64,000 bases of DNA from an uncultured Acetatifactor sp. (GTDB taxonomy: Bacteria > Bacillota > Clostridia > Lachnospirales > Lachnospiraceae). A program made the position numbers and the translations under genes. Each line of letters begins with the position of its first letter. The stretch's first letter is position 1. The notes under the pieces were generated by a model, which did no database searches, was not told the origin of the DNA, and saw only the letters and a program-made list of their open reading frames with translations. The stretch lies in assembly GCA_944384205.1 (NCBI GenBank), contig CALWSL010000006.1, positions 62,001 through 126,000 of the forward strand, in the 5' to 3' direction. Shown piece after piece: positions 15,653 through 23,765 of the stretch.

Positions 15653-16682
15653 AGTAGGAATGTATGGAGGTTCTTTTGACCCGTTGCATGTGGGACATAT
15701 TCATGATATTATCAGGGCAGCAGCCATGTGTGAGGAGCTGTACGTGATGATAAGCTGGTGCAGCGGCAGGGAATCTGCCTCCAAGGAGCTTAGATACCGC
15801 TGGATTTTAAATAGCACCAGACATCTTTCCAATGTGAGAATCATCATGGTGGAGGATAAGGCGGTATCCAAAGAGGAATATAACACGGATTATTACTGGG
15901 AAAAGGGTGCCGAGGATATTAAAAATACTATCGGCAAGCCCATAGATGCGGTGTTCTGCGGTTCCGATTATTATGGGACGAACCGCTTTGAAAGCCTGTA
16001 TTGCCCGGAAAGCGAAGTGGTTTATTTCGACAGGGCAGAGGTGCCTGTCAGTTCCACGGAAATCCGTACCTGGGCAACCAAACATTGGGATTATATTCCG
16101 GCGGTGTGCAGGGACTACTACACCAGAAAGGTATTAGTGGCAGGCGGAGAATCTACCGGAAAATCCACGTTGGTGCAGAATCTTGCGCTTGCATATAATA
16201 CGAATTTTGTGGCTGAGGTGGGCAGGGAAACCTGCGAATATGCAGGCGGCGAAGAACTGATGATACTGGACGATTTAATTGAAAACATGATTCGCCAAAA
16301 GGACGAGGTGAGAAAGGCGGCAAAGAGCAGCAACAGAATCCTTTTTGTAGATACGGACGTTCTTACCACAGGTTTTTACTGCAATTTACTGTTGGAGAAT
16401 CCCGAAGAAAAAACAAAGATGGTGCAACTGGCAGACAGTATTCACTGGACGAATGACTGGGATATGGTTTTGTTTCTGGAGCCTGAGGGAGCGGCGTTTG
16501 TGCAGGATGGCACCCGCAATGAGGAGATAAAGACGCAGCGCAAGAAATACAGCGAGATGCTCAAGGCAATGTTTGATAGGAATCAGGTGAAATATTTTGC
16601 CATCTCAGGGGATTACCTTGAAAGATTTAATAAAGCAAAAGAACTGATTGCACAGGAATTAAAGATTACAACGCAGTTTTAA
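15639..16682 (+). CDS. nadR: Bifunctional NMN adenylyltransferase / ribosylnicotinamide kinase (NadR-like)
   Basis: A 347-residue two-domain enzyme. Residues about 1-160 form an NMNAT domain with GSFDPLHVGHIHD and the closing SSTEIR signature; residues about 165-347 form a kinase domain with P-loop VAGGESTGKSTL. It lacks the N-terminal helix-turn-helix of enterobacterial NadR, so it is catalytic only. It would phosphorylate nicotinamide riboside to NMN and adenylate NMN (perhaps also NaMN) to the dinucleotide. It overlaps pnuC by 14 bases, a classic riboside uptake and trapping pair. Confidence 0.93.
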   Translation: MYKYKVGMYGGSFDPLHVGHIHDIIRAAAMCEELYVMISWCSGRESASKELRYRWILNSTRHLSNVRIIMVEDKAVSKEEYNTDYYWEKGAEDIKNTIGKPIDAVFCGSDYYGTNRFESLYCPESEVVYFDRAEVPVSSTEIRTWATKHWDYIPAVCRDYYTRKVLVAGGESTGKSTLVQNLALAYNTNFVAEVGRETCEYAGGEELMILDDLIENMIRQKDEVRKAAKSSNRILFVDTDVLTTGFYCNLLLENPEEKTKMVQLADSIHWTNDWDMVLFLEPEGAAFVQDGTRNEEIKTQRKKYSEMLKAMFDRNQVKYFAISGDYLERFNKAKELIAQELKITTQF

Positions 16683-16692
16683 GGAGGCAAAG

Positions 16693-17523
16693 ATGGGATA
16701 TTTTACAAGTGAAAAGCTGAATAAAGCTGTGACAAGGATTCTGTGTCCGGGAAAGGTGTATGCGTATCTGGTGGAGGGGCAGCAGTCGGCGGCGCTGATT
16801 GATACCGGATTCGGAGTTGGAAGTCTGAAGGAGTATGTGGAATCGCTCACAACGCTTCCCTATGTTGTGCTGCTCACCCATGGGCATTTAGACCATGCGG
16901 GCGGCGCAGGGGAATTTGAGCAGGTGTATATGAATGAGAAGGATTTGCAGTTAGCCGGGGAGCATACCACGCTGGAGAAGCGGGCGCCATATTTCTATCA
17001 TGGGGATACTGGCAATTCCGGTATTAATGTGAAGGATTTTGTCCCACCGCTGGCTTTAGGGAAATATCTGCCCTTGCGGGATGGACAGCGCTTTGACCTG
17101 GGCGGTGTCACGGTGACAATGCTTGCCCTGCCGGGGCATACGAAGGGGAGTATGTGCGCACTGGTGAATGAGTTAAGGACGGTCCTTTTGGGGGATGCCT
17201 GCAACAGCTTTGGATTTTTACAGCTTCCCGAAAGCAGCAGCCTTCAGGAATACCATGACAGTCTGGTTGCTTTCCGCAAGTATGTAGACCTCTTTGATGA
17301 GGTGTGGTATTCCCACCCTCACAATTTCGGGGACAAAAGTATTCTGGAACAGACCATAGACTTGTGCGAAGAGCTTCTTTCGGGAAAAAGAGAAGGGATT
17401 CCCATGGAACAGAAGGAAGGGCAGCGTACAGAAATACGGATGGCAAAGTCCACAGATGCGCATGACCGTCCTCTGGATGGAAGTTTTTCAAATTTTTTGT
17501 ACAAATCTGAATTTAGGTGTTGA
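16693..17523 (+). CDS. Metallo-beta-lactamase-fold hydrolase, last gene of the NAD operon
   Basis: A 276-residue MBL-fold protein. Metal ligands are visible as THGHLDHAGG (HxHxDH), the histidine in LPGHTKGS, the aspartate in LLGDACNSF and a late His in YSHPHNF. It follows the NadR-like gene by 10 bases with an AAGGAGG Shine-Dalgarno, so it is almost certainly cotranscribed. Substrates of this broad family range from glyoxalase II thioesters to cyclic nucleotides and phosphodiesters. Nothing in the sequence identifies the substrate; a role in NAD or ADP-ribose derivative repair is only an inference from position. The tRNA promoter overlaps its stop codon. Confidence 0.8.
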   Translation: MGYFTSEKLNKAVTRILCPGKVYAYLVEGQQSAALIDTGFGVGSLKEYVESLTTLPYVVLLTHGHLDHAGGAGEFEQVYMNEKDLQLAGEHTTLEKRAPYFYHGDTGNSGINVKDFVPPLALGKYLPLRDGQRFDLGGVTVTMLALPGHTKGSMCALVNELRTVLLGDACNSFGFLQLPESSSLQEYHDSLVAFRKYVDLFDEVWYSHPHNFGDKSILEQTIDLCEELLSGKREGIPMEQKEGQRTEIRMAKSTDAHDRPLDGSFSNFLYKSEFRC

Positions 17524-17548
17524 CAAACGTAAAATTATAAGATACAAT
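17520..17548 (+). promoter_or_regulatory. Sigma-A promoter of the tRNA cluster
   Basis: TTGACA at 17520-17525, 17-base spacer, TACAAT at 17543-17548. The -35 overlaps the stop codon of the MBL gene. Confidence 0.8.
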
Positions 17549-17587
17549 AGCATTCGTCGGTTTGAATGAAGAAGAACCGATAAGTAT

Positions 17588-17661
<74 letters not shown>

Positions 17662-17707
17662 TTTGTGAGAAAGAATCGGCGATTGACCGGTACCTGTCAC
17701 ATGTTAT

Positions 17708-17782
17708 GGTGGGTATAGCGCAGTTGGTTAGCGCGCCAGATTGTGGCTCTGGAGGCCAAGGGTTCGAATCCCTTTATCCACC
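17708..17782 (+). tRNA. tRNA-His (anticodon GTG)
   Basis: The acceptor stem GTGGGTA/TATCCAC has the extra 5' G (17708) opposite discriminator C, as expected for tRNA-His. The anticodon arm is CCAGA-TTGTGGC-TCTGG. Confidence 0.95.
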
Positions 17783-17828
17783 TTTACTTTGTTGATGTGT
17801 CGTTTTGGCACGCTTGGTGTCATACTAT

Positions 17829-17900
17829 AGGGCTATCGCCAAGCGGTAAGGCACAGCACTTTGACTGCTGCATTCGCTGGTTCGAATCCAGCTAGCCCTG
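17829..17900 (+). tRNA. tRNA-Gln (anticodon TTG)
   Basis: Acceptor AGGGCTA/TAGCCCT, anticodon arm CAGCA-CTTTGAC-TGCTG, T-arm GCTGG-TTCGAAT-CCAGC, discriminator G. Confidence 0.94.
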
Positions 17901-17918
17901 TTTTTATTTTATATTTAT

Positions 17919-17991
17919 GGGATATTAGCTCAGTCGGTAGAGCACTTGACTTTTAATCAAGTTGTCCGGGGTTCGAATCCCCGATGTCTCA
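17919..17991 (+). tRNA. tRNA-Lys (anticodon TTT)
   Basis: Acceptor GGGATAT/ATGTCTC, anticodon arm CTTGA-CTTTTAA-TCAAG, T-arm CGGGG-TTCGAAT-CCCCG. Confidence 0.95.
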
Positions 17992-18004
17992 CTTACGCGA
18001 AAAG

Positions 18005-18033
18005 GTCATATCACAGAGTGATATGATTTTTTT
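18005..18033 (+). terminator. Terminator of the tRNA cluster
   Basis: A perfect 9-bp stem TCATATCAC-AGA-GTGATATGA is followed by seven T. The 22 bases at 18005-18026 are repeated identically at 18809-18830. Confidence 0.85.
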
Positions 18034-18055
18034 AACTTTATGAAAGCGGGATGCT

Positions 18056-18742
18056 ATGGCATTAACGGAAGAATTAAAGGAATTATTATACTGTCAGGGC
18101 TCTGGTTTGGTTGGAATTGGAGATATGAGGGAAGTTGAAAACTGTAATTTTATAACAGGGATATCGGTTGCGATTCCCCTGCCTAAAAAGGTTATTTTTG
18201 ACTTACAGGAAGGTCCAACCATTGAATATCATAATTTATACCATGCGATGAATCAAAAATTAAACGAGATAGTTATGGTGGGAGAAGCCTTTTTAAAAAA
18301 GAATGGATATGAAGCTTATGCACAAACAACAGATCGTGTAAAATATAATCGGAATTATATTTCTAAACTTCCTCATAAAACTGTGGCTACAAGGGCTGGG
18401 CTAGGCTGGATTGGAAAAAATTGTCTATTAGTTACGCCCCAATATGGTTCTGCTGTACGTATTTCTTCTTTACTGACCAATGCCCCTTTGGCATATGATA
18501 AGCCAATCAATCAATCCGCTTGTGGAAATTGTAATCTTTGCATTCAAAATTGTCCGGCTCAGTCATTAAAAGGAACCTTATGGGAAGTTGGCATACAGCG
18601 GGAAGAAATGATAGATGTAGAAGAATGTTATAAAAAGCAAGTGGAGATTATGTCTGGAAGAACAGGGATTGAAACAGATTTATGTGGAAAATGCTTTGCG
18701 GTTTGTGCATATACGCAGAGATACTTAAAAAGCATAAGCTAG
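18056..18742 (+). CDS. Short QueG-like double [4Fe-4S] protein
   Basis: A 228-residue protein resembling the C-terminal two thirds of epoxyqueuosine reductase (QueG, about 310-380 aa). It has RAGLGWIGKNCLLVTPQYG, the ferredoxin-like CGNCNLCIQNCP (followed by AQSLKG) and a second set CGKCFAVCAYTQRYL. QueG completes queuosine in tRNA using cobalamin and Fe-S clusters. This shorter version lacks part of the N-terminal cobalamin-binding region and the C-terminal HEAT-like part, so it may be a paralogue with another reductive role. It has no good Shine-Dalgarno, looks more A/T-rich than its neighbours, and is bracketed by identical hairpins, all of which suggest acquisition. Confidence 0.75.
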   Translation: MALTEELKELLYCQGSGLVGIGDMREVENCNFITGISVAIPLPKKVIFDLQEGPTIEYHNLYHAMNQKLNEIVMVGEAFLKKNGYEAYAQTTDRVKYNRNYISKLPHKTVATRAGLGWIGKNCLLVTPQYGSAVRISSLLTNAPLAYDKPINQSACGNCNLCIQNCPAQSLKGTLWEVGIQREEMIDVEECYKKQVEIMSGRTGIETDLCGKCFAVCAYTQRYLKSIS

Positions 18743-18803
18743 AAAATGCGGATATCTTATTGTTGAAATATATGGCAGGTCTGGAAATAGAGTGAAATTG
18801 CGT

Positions 18804-18838
18804 AAAAAGTCATATCACAGAGTGATATGACCTTTTTG
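18804..18838. terminator. Bidirectional terminator between convergent genes
   Basis: The 22 bases 18809-18830 repeat 18005-18026 exactly (stem GTCATATCAC/GTGATATGAC). Flanking A5 and T5 runs make it usable by both the QueG-like gene and the nitroreductase gene on the opposite strand. Confidence 0.75.
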
Positions 18839-18854
18839 AGGTACATCCGGCGGT

Positions 18855-19523
18855 CTAACAAATCCACTCAAAAGAATCTTTTCCCGCTCCGATTTCAAAG
18901 TGATATTTCACAATTCCAAGATCGAGTTTCGTATAAAAACCGCTCCCGGCTTTGGCGGACACCTGATTCCCTTTTAAAGTAAACATAAATTTTTGCTGGT
19001 TCATGGCAGTCGGTGCAAGCAGGGCTGCTTCCACACCGTTTTTGAACCAGTCAGGCATTTGCCTATCTGTTTTTGACACTTCACTAATTGACTTGATTTT
19101 ATGTCCTGCCCCCTGTGTTTCGCCATATCCAAGCGCGATAACGGCACAGAGCTTCTCGCCCTTCTCAATTACGAAAGCAGTCTTAACCTTACTGTATGTC
19201 ATTGCCACCCAGCAGGTATTTAATCCCAACTGCTGTGCCAAAAGTACAAGGCGCTCTCCATAATAGCCGCAATTCTCGTAAAGTCCGGTTCTTTTTTTCC
19301 CGATTAGGGCGATATAATTTGTTACACCGCTGAAAGCTCCGTAATGTGCCATAAAACTATCAAAGGCTTTCGGCTCATTGGTGACAAGCTGAATATGCAG
19401 CCCGCTTTCCTGATTACAGGATTCGATTTCTGCCTGCAATGCGGAAACAACATCTGCTTCCAGCGGTTTGTTTTTGTACTGGCGAACGCTGTGTCTCGCC
19501 TTCATTGCTTCTGTTATATTCAT
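18855..19523 (-). CDS. Nitroreductase-family FMN oxidoreductase
   Basis: A 222-residue protein. The N terminus AMKARHSVRQYKNKPL is the FMN-binding arginine motif of the nitroreductase fold; GERLVLLAQQLGLNTCWVAMTYS and VIALGYGETQG form the mid-domain cofactor site; APTAMNQQKFMFTL is the second FMN-contact motif. It belongs with the putative nitroreductases that carry two half-domains in one chain. It would use NAD(P)H and FMN to reduce nitro- or quinone-type substrates; the natural substrate is unknown. Single gene, convergent with the QueG-like gene. Confidence 0.85.
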   Translation of the reverse strand: MNITEAMKARHSVRQYKNKPLEADVVSALQAEIESCNQESGLHIQLVTNEPKAFDSFMAHYGAFSGVTNYIALIGKKRTGLYENCGYYGERLVLLAQQLGLNTCWVAMTYSKVKTAFVIEKGEKLCAVIALGYGETQGAGHKIKSISEVSKTDRQMPDWFKNGVEAALLAPTAMNQQKFMFTLKGNQVSAKAGSGFYTKLDLGIVKYHFEIGAGKDSFEWIC

Positions 19524-19786
19524 TCTCCACTCCTATCCGGAAGCATCCTTATAATCTGTTTTGCGTGGTTCAGCATATTGCTCAGGTTATTTCTTGCTTC
19601 CTTATCTGTATCAAAATATTATTATACCACTATTTTGTCAAAAAGTTCATTGGTAAAGAAAAGTGAGACTTTTGTTTCAAAAATATTCCTGTTGACAACA
19701 GGGAACAAAAAGAGTATATATAGCATATAATTCCTATTGGAACAGTATGAAATGAGGACAGACTGACAAACCGGAGTGTGGAAATC
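19524..19786. promoter_or_regulatory. Intergenic region with ABC-operon promoter and palindrome
   Basis: Promoter TTGACA (19692-19697), 17-base spacer, TATATA (19715-19720). Just after the expected start lies TTCC-TATT-GGAA (19731-19742), a short palindrome that could be an operator. The rest of the stretch shows no gene. The regulator is not identifiable from sequence. Confidence 0.6.
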
Positions 19787-20467
19787 ATGGATTTGAGTTT
19801 TATATCTGCATATACGCCAATGTATATTGAGGCAGCAGGATTGACAATCAGAATAGCGCTATATGGCATTGCAGGAGCTTTTGGGGTGGGAATATTGTGC
19901 AGCCTGATAAAGGAACTGAATATTCCGGTACTAAAGCAGCTTGCACAGATATACATTGAACTATCCAGAAATACGCCATTGCTGATACAGCTCTTTTTCC
20001 TGTATTTCGGGTTGCCAAAATTAGGGATTGTATTAAGCTCAGAGACATGTGCGGTTACAGGATTAATTTTCTTAGGAGGCAGTTATATGGCAGAAGGCTT
20101 CCGGGCAGGAATAGACGGCGTGCCGCAGATTCAGAGGGAGTCGGCGTACAGTCTGGGAATGACGAAAAAGCAGACCTTCTGGCGAATTGTTGTGCCCCAG
20201 GCGGTTGCGACCAGCGTACCGGTGTTTTGTGCCAATATCATATTCCTTATTAAAGAAACCTCCGTATTCAGTGCGGTGGCATTGGCGGACTTAATGTATG
20301 TGACAAAGGATTTGATTGGACTGTATTACAAAACGGATGAGGCGCTTTTCATGCTGGTGGTTTCCTATCTTGTAATACTTCTTCCGATATCATTACTCAG
20401 CTCTTACATGGAAAGGAGGGTACGGTATGCAGGATTCGGGAATACAGGTATTGTTTCAGGGCATTAA
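19787..20467 (+). CDS. Polar amino-acid ABC transporter permease 1
   Basis: A 226-residue HisM/GlnP-type permease with about five transmembrane helices. The ELSRNTPLLIQLFFLYFGLP segment and the EAA-loop AYSLGMTKKQTFWRIVVPQA contact the ATPase and are family hallmarks. ATG 19787 is preferred over GTG 19778 because CGGAG lies 10 bases before it. First of a four-gene operon; overlaps the next permease by 41 bases, which implies translational coupling. Confidence 0.9.
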   Translation: MDLSFISAYTPMYIEAAGLTIRIALYGIAGAFGVGILCSLIKELNIPVLKQLAQIYIELSRNTPLLIQLFFLYFGLPKLGIVLSSETCAVTGLIFLGGSYMAEGFRAGIDGVPQIQRESAYSLGMTKKQTFWRIVVPQAVATSVPVFCANIIFLIKETSVFSAVALADLMYVTKDLIGLYYKTDEALFMLVVSYLVILLPISLLSSYMERRVRYAGFGNTGIVSGH

Positions 20468-21104
20468 TTTTGTGAGACTTCTGGAAGGACTTTGGGTTTC
20501 CTTGAAGCTGGCGCTTGTCTCTATGGCTTTCTCAATGGTTCTGGGTTTCCTGATGGGAATTCTGATGGCAGGCAGGAACAGGATAGTGGGATTTGTATGC
20601 AGAGTATATCTGGAAATTGTACGCATTATGCCGCAGCTTGTTTTACTGTTTCTTGTGTATTTTGGAGCTGCAAAGCATTTGGGAATCGATATTTCCGGAG
20701 AACTGGCAGCGGTTATTGTTTTCTCCTTCTGGGGAACGGCGGAGATGGGGGATTTGGTGCGAAGCGCCCTGATTTCCATTCCGAAGCACCAATACGAGAG
20801 TGGATACAGTCTGGGACTTTCCAGAATGCAGTTGTACAGACATATTATTTTGCCCCAGACCTTCCGCAGATTATTGCCTTCTGCGGTAAATCTGCTGACA
20901 CGAATGATAAAGACCACATCGCTGGCAGTGCTGATTGGCGTTGTAGAGGTGGTAAAAGTCGGGAAGCAGATTATAGATGCGTCCAGGTATGAAAATCCCA
21001 AAGCGGCATTATGGATTTACGGAACAATCTTTATTTTGTATTTTGCAGTTTGTTTTCCCATCTCGAAATTATCAACGGTTCTTGAGAAAAAGCTGCAAGT
21101 GTAG
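20427..21104 (+). CDS. Polar amino-acid ABC transporter permease 2
   Basis: A 225-residue permease of the same family, with LEIVRIMPQLVLLFLVYFGA and the EAA loop GYSLGLSRMQLYRHIILPQ. It presumably forms a heterodimer with the preceding permease. GAAAGGAGGG at 20410-20419 provides a good Shine-Dalgarno inside the upstream gene. Confidence 0.9.
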   Translation: MQDSGIQVLFQGINFVRLLEGLWVSLKLALVSMAFSMVLGFLMGILMAGRNRIVGFVCRVYLEIVRIMPQLVLLFLVYFGAAKHLGIDISGELAAVIVFSFWGTAEMGDLVRSALISIPKHQYESGYSLGLSRMQLYRHIILPQTFRRLLPSAVNLLTRMIKTTSLAVLIGVVEVVKVGKQIIDASRYENPKAALWIYGTIFILYFAVCFPISKLSTVLEKKLQV

Positions 21105-21113
21105 GAGGACAGA

Positions 21114-21869
21114 ATGGAAGGCGCAATATTACAGACAATTCAGTTGACAAAATCTTTTGACGGAATGCAGCCTGTATTAAAGGAAATTTCTTTTTCCATC
21201 AATAAGGGAGAGGTCGTTGTCATTGTAGGACCTTCGGGATGCGGAAAGAGTACATTCCTTCGATGCCTGAACCGTCTGGAGGAAATAGATGCGGGCGAAA
21301 TACTGCTGGATGGAGAAAATATTAGTGAGGCAGGAAAAAATATATATGAGTATCGGGAGAAAGTGGGTATGGTATTTCAAAGCTATGAATTGTTTCCCCA
21401 TAAAACGGTTTTGGAAAATGTGACCCTCGCGCCGGTACTTGTTCAAAAGAGAAACAAGAGGCAGGCAAGGGAAGAGGCTGAAAAATTATTGAAGCGGATA
21501 GGATTGCTGGAAAAGAAGGATATGTATCCGCGCCAGCTTTCCGGCGGTCAGAAGCAGCGTGTCGCTATTGTGAGAGCTCTTATCATGAATCCGGAGATTT
21601 TATTGCTGGATGAAATTACTGCAGCCCTTGACCCGGAAATGGTGCGGGAGGTTTTGCAGGTAGTGTCGGAGCTGGCGCGGGAGGGTATGACAATGATTAT
21701 CGTCACCCACGAAATGGATTTTGCAAAAGCGGTTGCTGACAGAGTAATTTTTCTGGACAAAGGCGAGATTGTGGAGGAAGGTGAACCAAAGGAATTTTTT
21801 TCTTATCCCAAAACAGAAAGGGCGAAAAAATTCTTAAATACCTTTCATTATGAGGCTTTGGAAATTTAA
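21114..21869 (+). CDS. Polar amino-acid ABC transporter ATP-binding protein
   Basis: A 251-residue ABC ATPase with all motifs intact: Walker [11 protein letters not shown]-loop [11 protein letters not shown], signature [11 protein letters not shown], Walker [15 protein letters not shown] (with Ile where SAL is common) and switch His in [10 protein letters not shown]. It powers the two adjacent permeases and belongs to the GlnQ/HisP group. Confidence 0.93.
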   Translation: MEGAILQTIQLTKSFDGMQPVLKEISFSINKGEVVVIVGPSGCGKSTFLRCLNRLEEIDAGEILLDGENISEAGKNIYEYREKVGMVFQSYELFPHKTVLENVTLAPVLVQKRNKRQAREEAEKLLKRIGLLEKKDMYPRQLSGGQKQRVAIVRALIMNPEILLLDEITAALDPEMVREVLQVVSELAREGMTMIIVTHEMDFAKAVADRVIFLDKGEIVEEGEPKEFFSYPKTERAKKFLNTFHYEALEI

Positions 21870-21894
21870 GAATAGGTAGAAAAGGGGAAAAGCT

Positions 21895-22755
21895 ATGAAG
21901 AAAAGATTACTAGGCATGGTTTTGGTATTTATGTTATTTGCGGCGGCGCTATCTGCCTGCGGCAGCAGCAAAACGGAACAGACAGGCGGAGGGGCAACGG
22001 CAAGAAGTCTGGAAGACATCAAAACGGCAGGCACAATCAGAATAGGCGTATTTAGTGACAAGAACCCGTTTGGATATGTAGATGCAAACGGAGAGGTTCA
22101 GGGTTATGATGTGTATTTTGCGAAAAGGATTGCAAAGGATCTGCTTGGCAGTGAGGACACCGTGGAGTTTGTATATGTGGAAGCGGCGAACCGTGTGGAA
22201 TACCTGCAGTCTGCAAAGGTTGATATTATTCTTGCAAACTTCACAGTAACCGGGGAACGTGCTGAGAAGGTGGATTTTGCGCTTCCTTATATGAAAGTAG
22301 CGCTTGGGGTAGTATCGCCTGACGACGCCTTGATTACAGAGGTGGAGCAGTTAAACGGAAAAACGCTGATTGTGGTAAAAGGAACCACTGCAGAAGCATA
22401 TTTCGGTGAAAATTATCCTGATATCAGTCTGCTGAAGTTCGATGAGTATCAGGAAGCATATGACGCCTTATTGGACGGCAGAGGAGACGCCTTCTCCACC
22501 GATAACACAGAGGTTTTGGCATGGGCGCTTCAGAATCAGGGATTTACGGTTGGTGTGGAATCGGTAGGCAGCCTTGACGTCATTGCGCCCGCAGTACAAA
22601 AGGGGAATACAGAGCTTTTGAACTGGATTAACGAGGAGATTAAAGCATTGGCAGAGGAGCAGTTCTTCCACAAAAATTTTGAAGAGACGCTGGAACCGGT
22701 TTACGGAAGCAGTGTTAATGCAGACAATCTGGTAGTGGAGGGCGGAGAATTATAA
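21895..22755 (+). CDS. Amino-acid ABC transporter substrate-binding lipoprotein
   Basis: A 286-residue protein with a lipoprotein signal peptide (positive KKR, hydrophobic core, lipobox LSAC near residue 20), then a type-3 solute-binding fold: TIRIGVFSDKNPFGYVDANG, GYDVYFAKRIAKDLLG, NRVEYLQSAKVDIILANFTVT and the second-lobe GKTLIVVKGTTAE. These segments match glutamate/aspartate/glutamine-type binding proteins, but cystine cannot be excluded. Last gene of the operon. Confidence 0.9.
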   Translation: MKKRLLGMVLVFMLFAAALSACGSSKTEQTGGGATARSLEDIKTAGTIRIGVFSDKNPFGYVDANGEVQGYDVYFAKRIAKDLLGSEDTVEFVYVEAANRVEYLQSAKVDIILANFTVTGERAEKVDFALPYMKVALGVVSPDDALITEVEQLNGKTLIVVKGTTAEAYFGENYPDISLLKFDEYQEAYDALLDGRGDAFSTDNTEVLAWALQNQGFTVGVESVGSLDVIAPAVQKGNTELLNWINEEIKALAEEQFFHKNFEETLEPVYGSSVNADNLVVEGGEL

Positions 22756-22772
22756 TAATTAAGAAAAAATAG

Positions 22773-22916
22773 TTTACAAACAAAAGCGATAATGATAATA
22801 TGATGTGTAGTTATAGGTTACCCTCTGCGGAACCGAATAACAAATGCGTACAATTTTGCATTTGCAAAATCGCAAGGAGAAGACCGTAAAGGCTTCTACC
22901 AAAGGAGGAGAAAGCA
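22773..22916 (+). promoter_or_regulatory. Promoter and structured leader before the ECF S-component gene
   Basis: Promoter TTTACA (22773-22778), 17-base spacer, TAATAT (22796-22801). The roughly 110-base leader contains a perfect hairpin ATTTTGC-ATTT-GCAAAAT (to 22870) and a second AGAAG/CTTCT stem just before the AAAGGAGG Shine-Dalgarno, which could sequester or expose it. I could not match it to TPP, cobalamin, preQ1 or folate riboswitches. Confidence 0.45.
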
Positions 22917-23765
22917 ATGCGCAATAACAAAACTTTTCAACTGGTGTTAACCGGTCTGTTTGCAGCCATCATTATTATCATGTCGTTCACGCCGTTAGGC
23001 TACATTCCCCTGGTTGTAATCAATGCAACCATCATTCACATTCCGGTAATTATAGGTTCGTTGTTCTGCGGTCCGAAAAAGGGCGCTGTTTTGGGGTTCA
23101 TTTTTGGATTCACAAGCTTTATTAAGAACACGATTATGCCAACATCTCTTTCGGCTTTTGTGTTTTCGCCTGTACTGGCAGCAGAGATGATGGGTCCGGC
23201 GGGGATTATTAAGAGTATGTTTATCTGTTTTGTGCCGAGAATTCTGGTGGGCGTAGTACCTTATTTCATTTATCTGCTTGTGAAGAAAGCGCTGGGTTCT
23301 GATAAAAAGGCAGTATGGTCAGCTGTGCTTAATGTTTTGATTGGAGTTCTCTTGTTTTTTGGACTGCGTATGTTTATGGATAAATGGTTCTTTAGAGGAG
23401 CCTGGTTTGTCAATGTGACTGCTCTGCTTGTGGCAGCGGCGGCAGCGACTCTTTTGGAGTGGATAACTGTCAGGAGAGACGGGAAAATGGTTGCCTTTTC
23501 CTATGCGGCAGTCATAGGAGCCCTCACCAATACGCTTTTGGTTATGGGCGGCATTTATGTACTTTATAAGGATGCCTATGCGCAGGCATTGAGTATCGAT
23601 CCTGCTGCAGTGCTGGGAACGATTTCGGGAGTTATCAGCTTTAATGGTGTGATTGAGGCGATAGTTGCAGCGATTCTGGTATCGGGAATCAGCATTGTAT
23701 TGAACAGAATACATCCTGTTGATAGCAAAAAAAGCAGTAGGAGAGGAGAGACAGCTCTATGTTAA
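22917..23765 (+). CDS. ECF transporter S component, probably pantothenate (PanT-like)
   Basis: A 282-residue membrane protein with six or more hydrophobic helices. The N terminus (FQLVLTGLFAAIIIIMSFTP, then INATIIHIPVIIGSLFCGPK and GFIFGFTSFI) is typical of energy-coupling-factor S components. These bind a vitamin and dock on a shared EcfA/A'/T module encoded elsewhere. It overlaps coaBC by 7 bases; CoaBC acts on phosphopantothenate, so pantothenate or a related precursor is the likely ligand. The ligand call is inference from the neighbour. Strong AAAGGAGGAG Shine-Dalgarno. Confidence 0.8.
   Translation: MRNNKTFQLVLTGLFAAIIIIMSFTPLGYIPLVVINATIIHIPVIIGSLFCGPKKGAVLGFIFGFTSFIKNTIMPTSLSAFVFSPVLAAEMMGPAGIIKSMFICFVPRILVGVVPYFIYLLVKKALGSDKKAVWSAVLNVLIGVLLFFGLRMFMDKWFFRGAWFVNVTALLVAAAAATLLEWITVRRDGKMVAFSYAAVIGALTNTLLVMGGIYVLYKDAYAQALSIDPAAVLGTISGVISFNGVIEAIVAAILVSGISIVLNRIHPVDSKKSSRRGETALC

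Noticed and set aside
19731-19742. TTCC-TATT-GGAA after the ABC operon promoter as a CymR (cysteine) site
   Set aside because: The half-sites are too short and I cannot confirm the CymR consensus or a cystine substrate.
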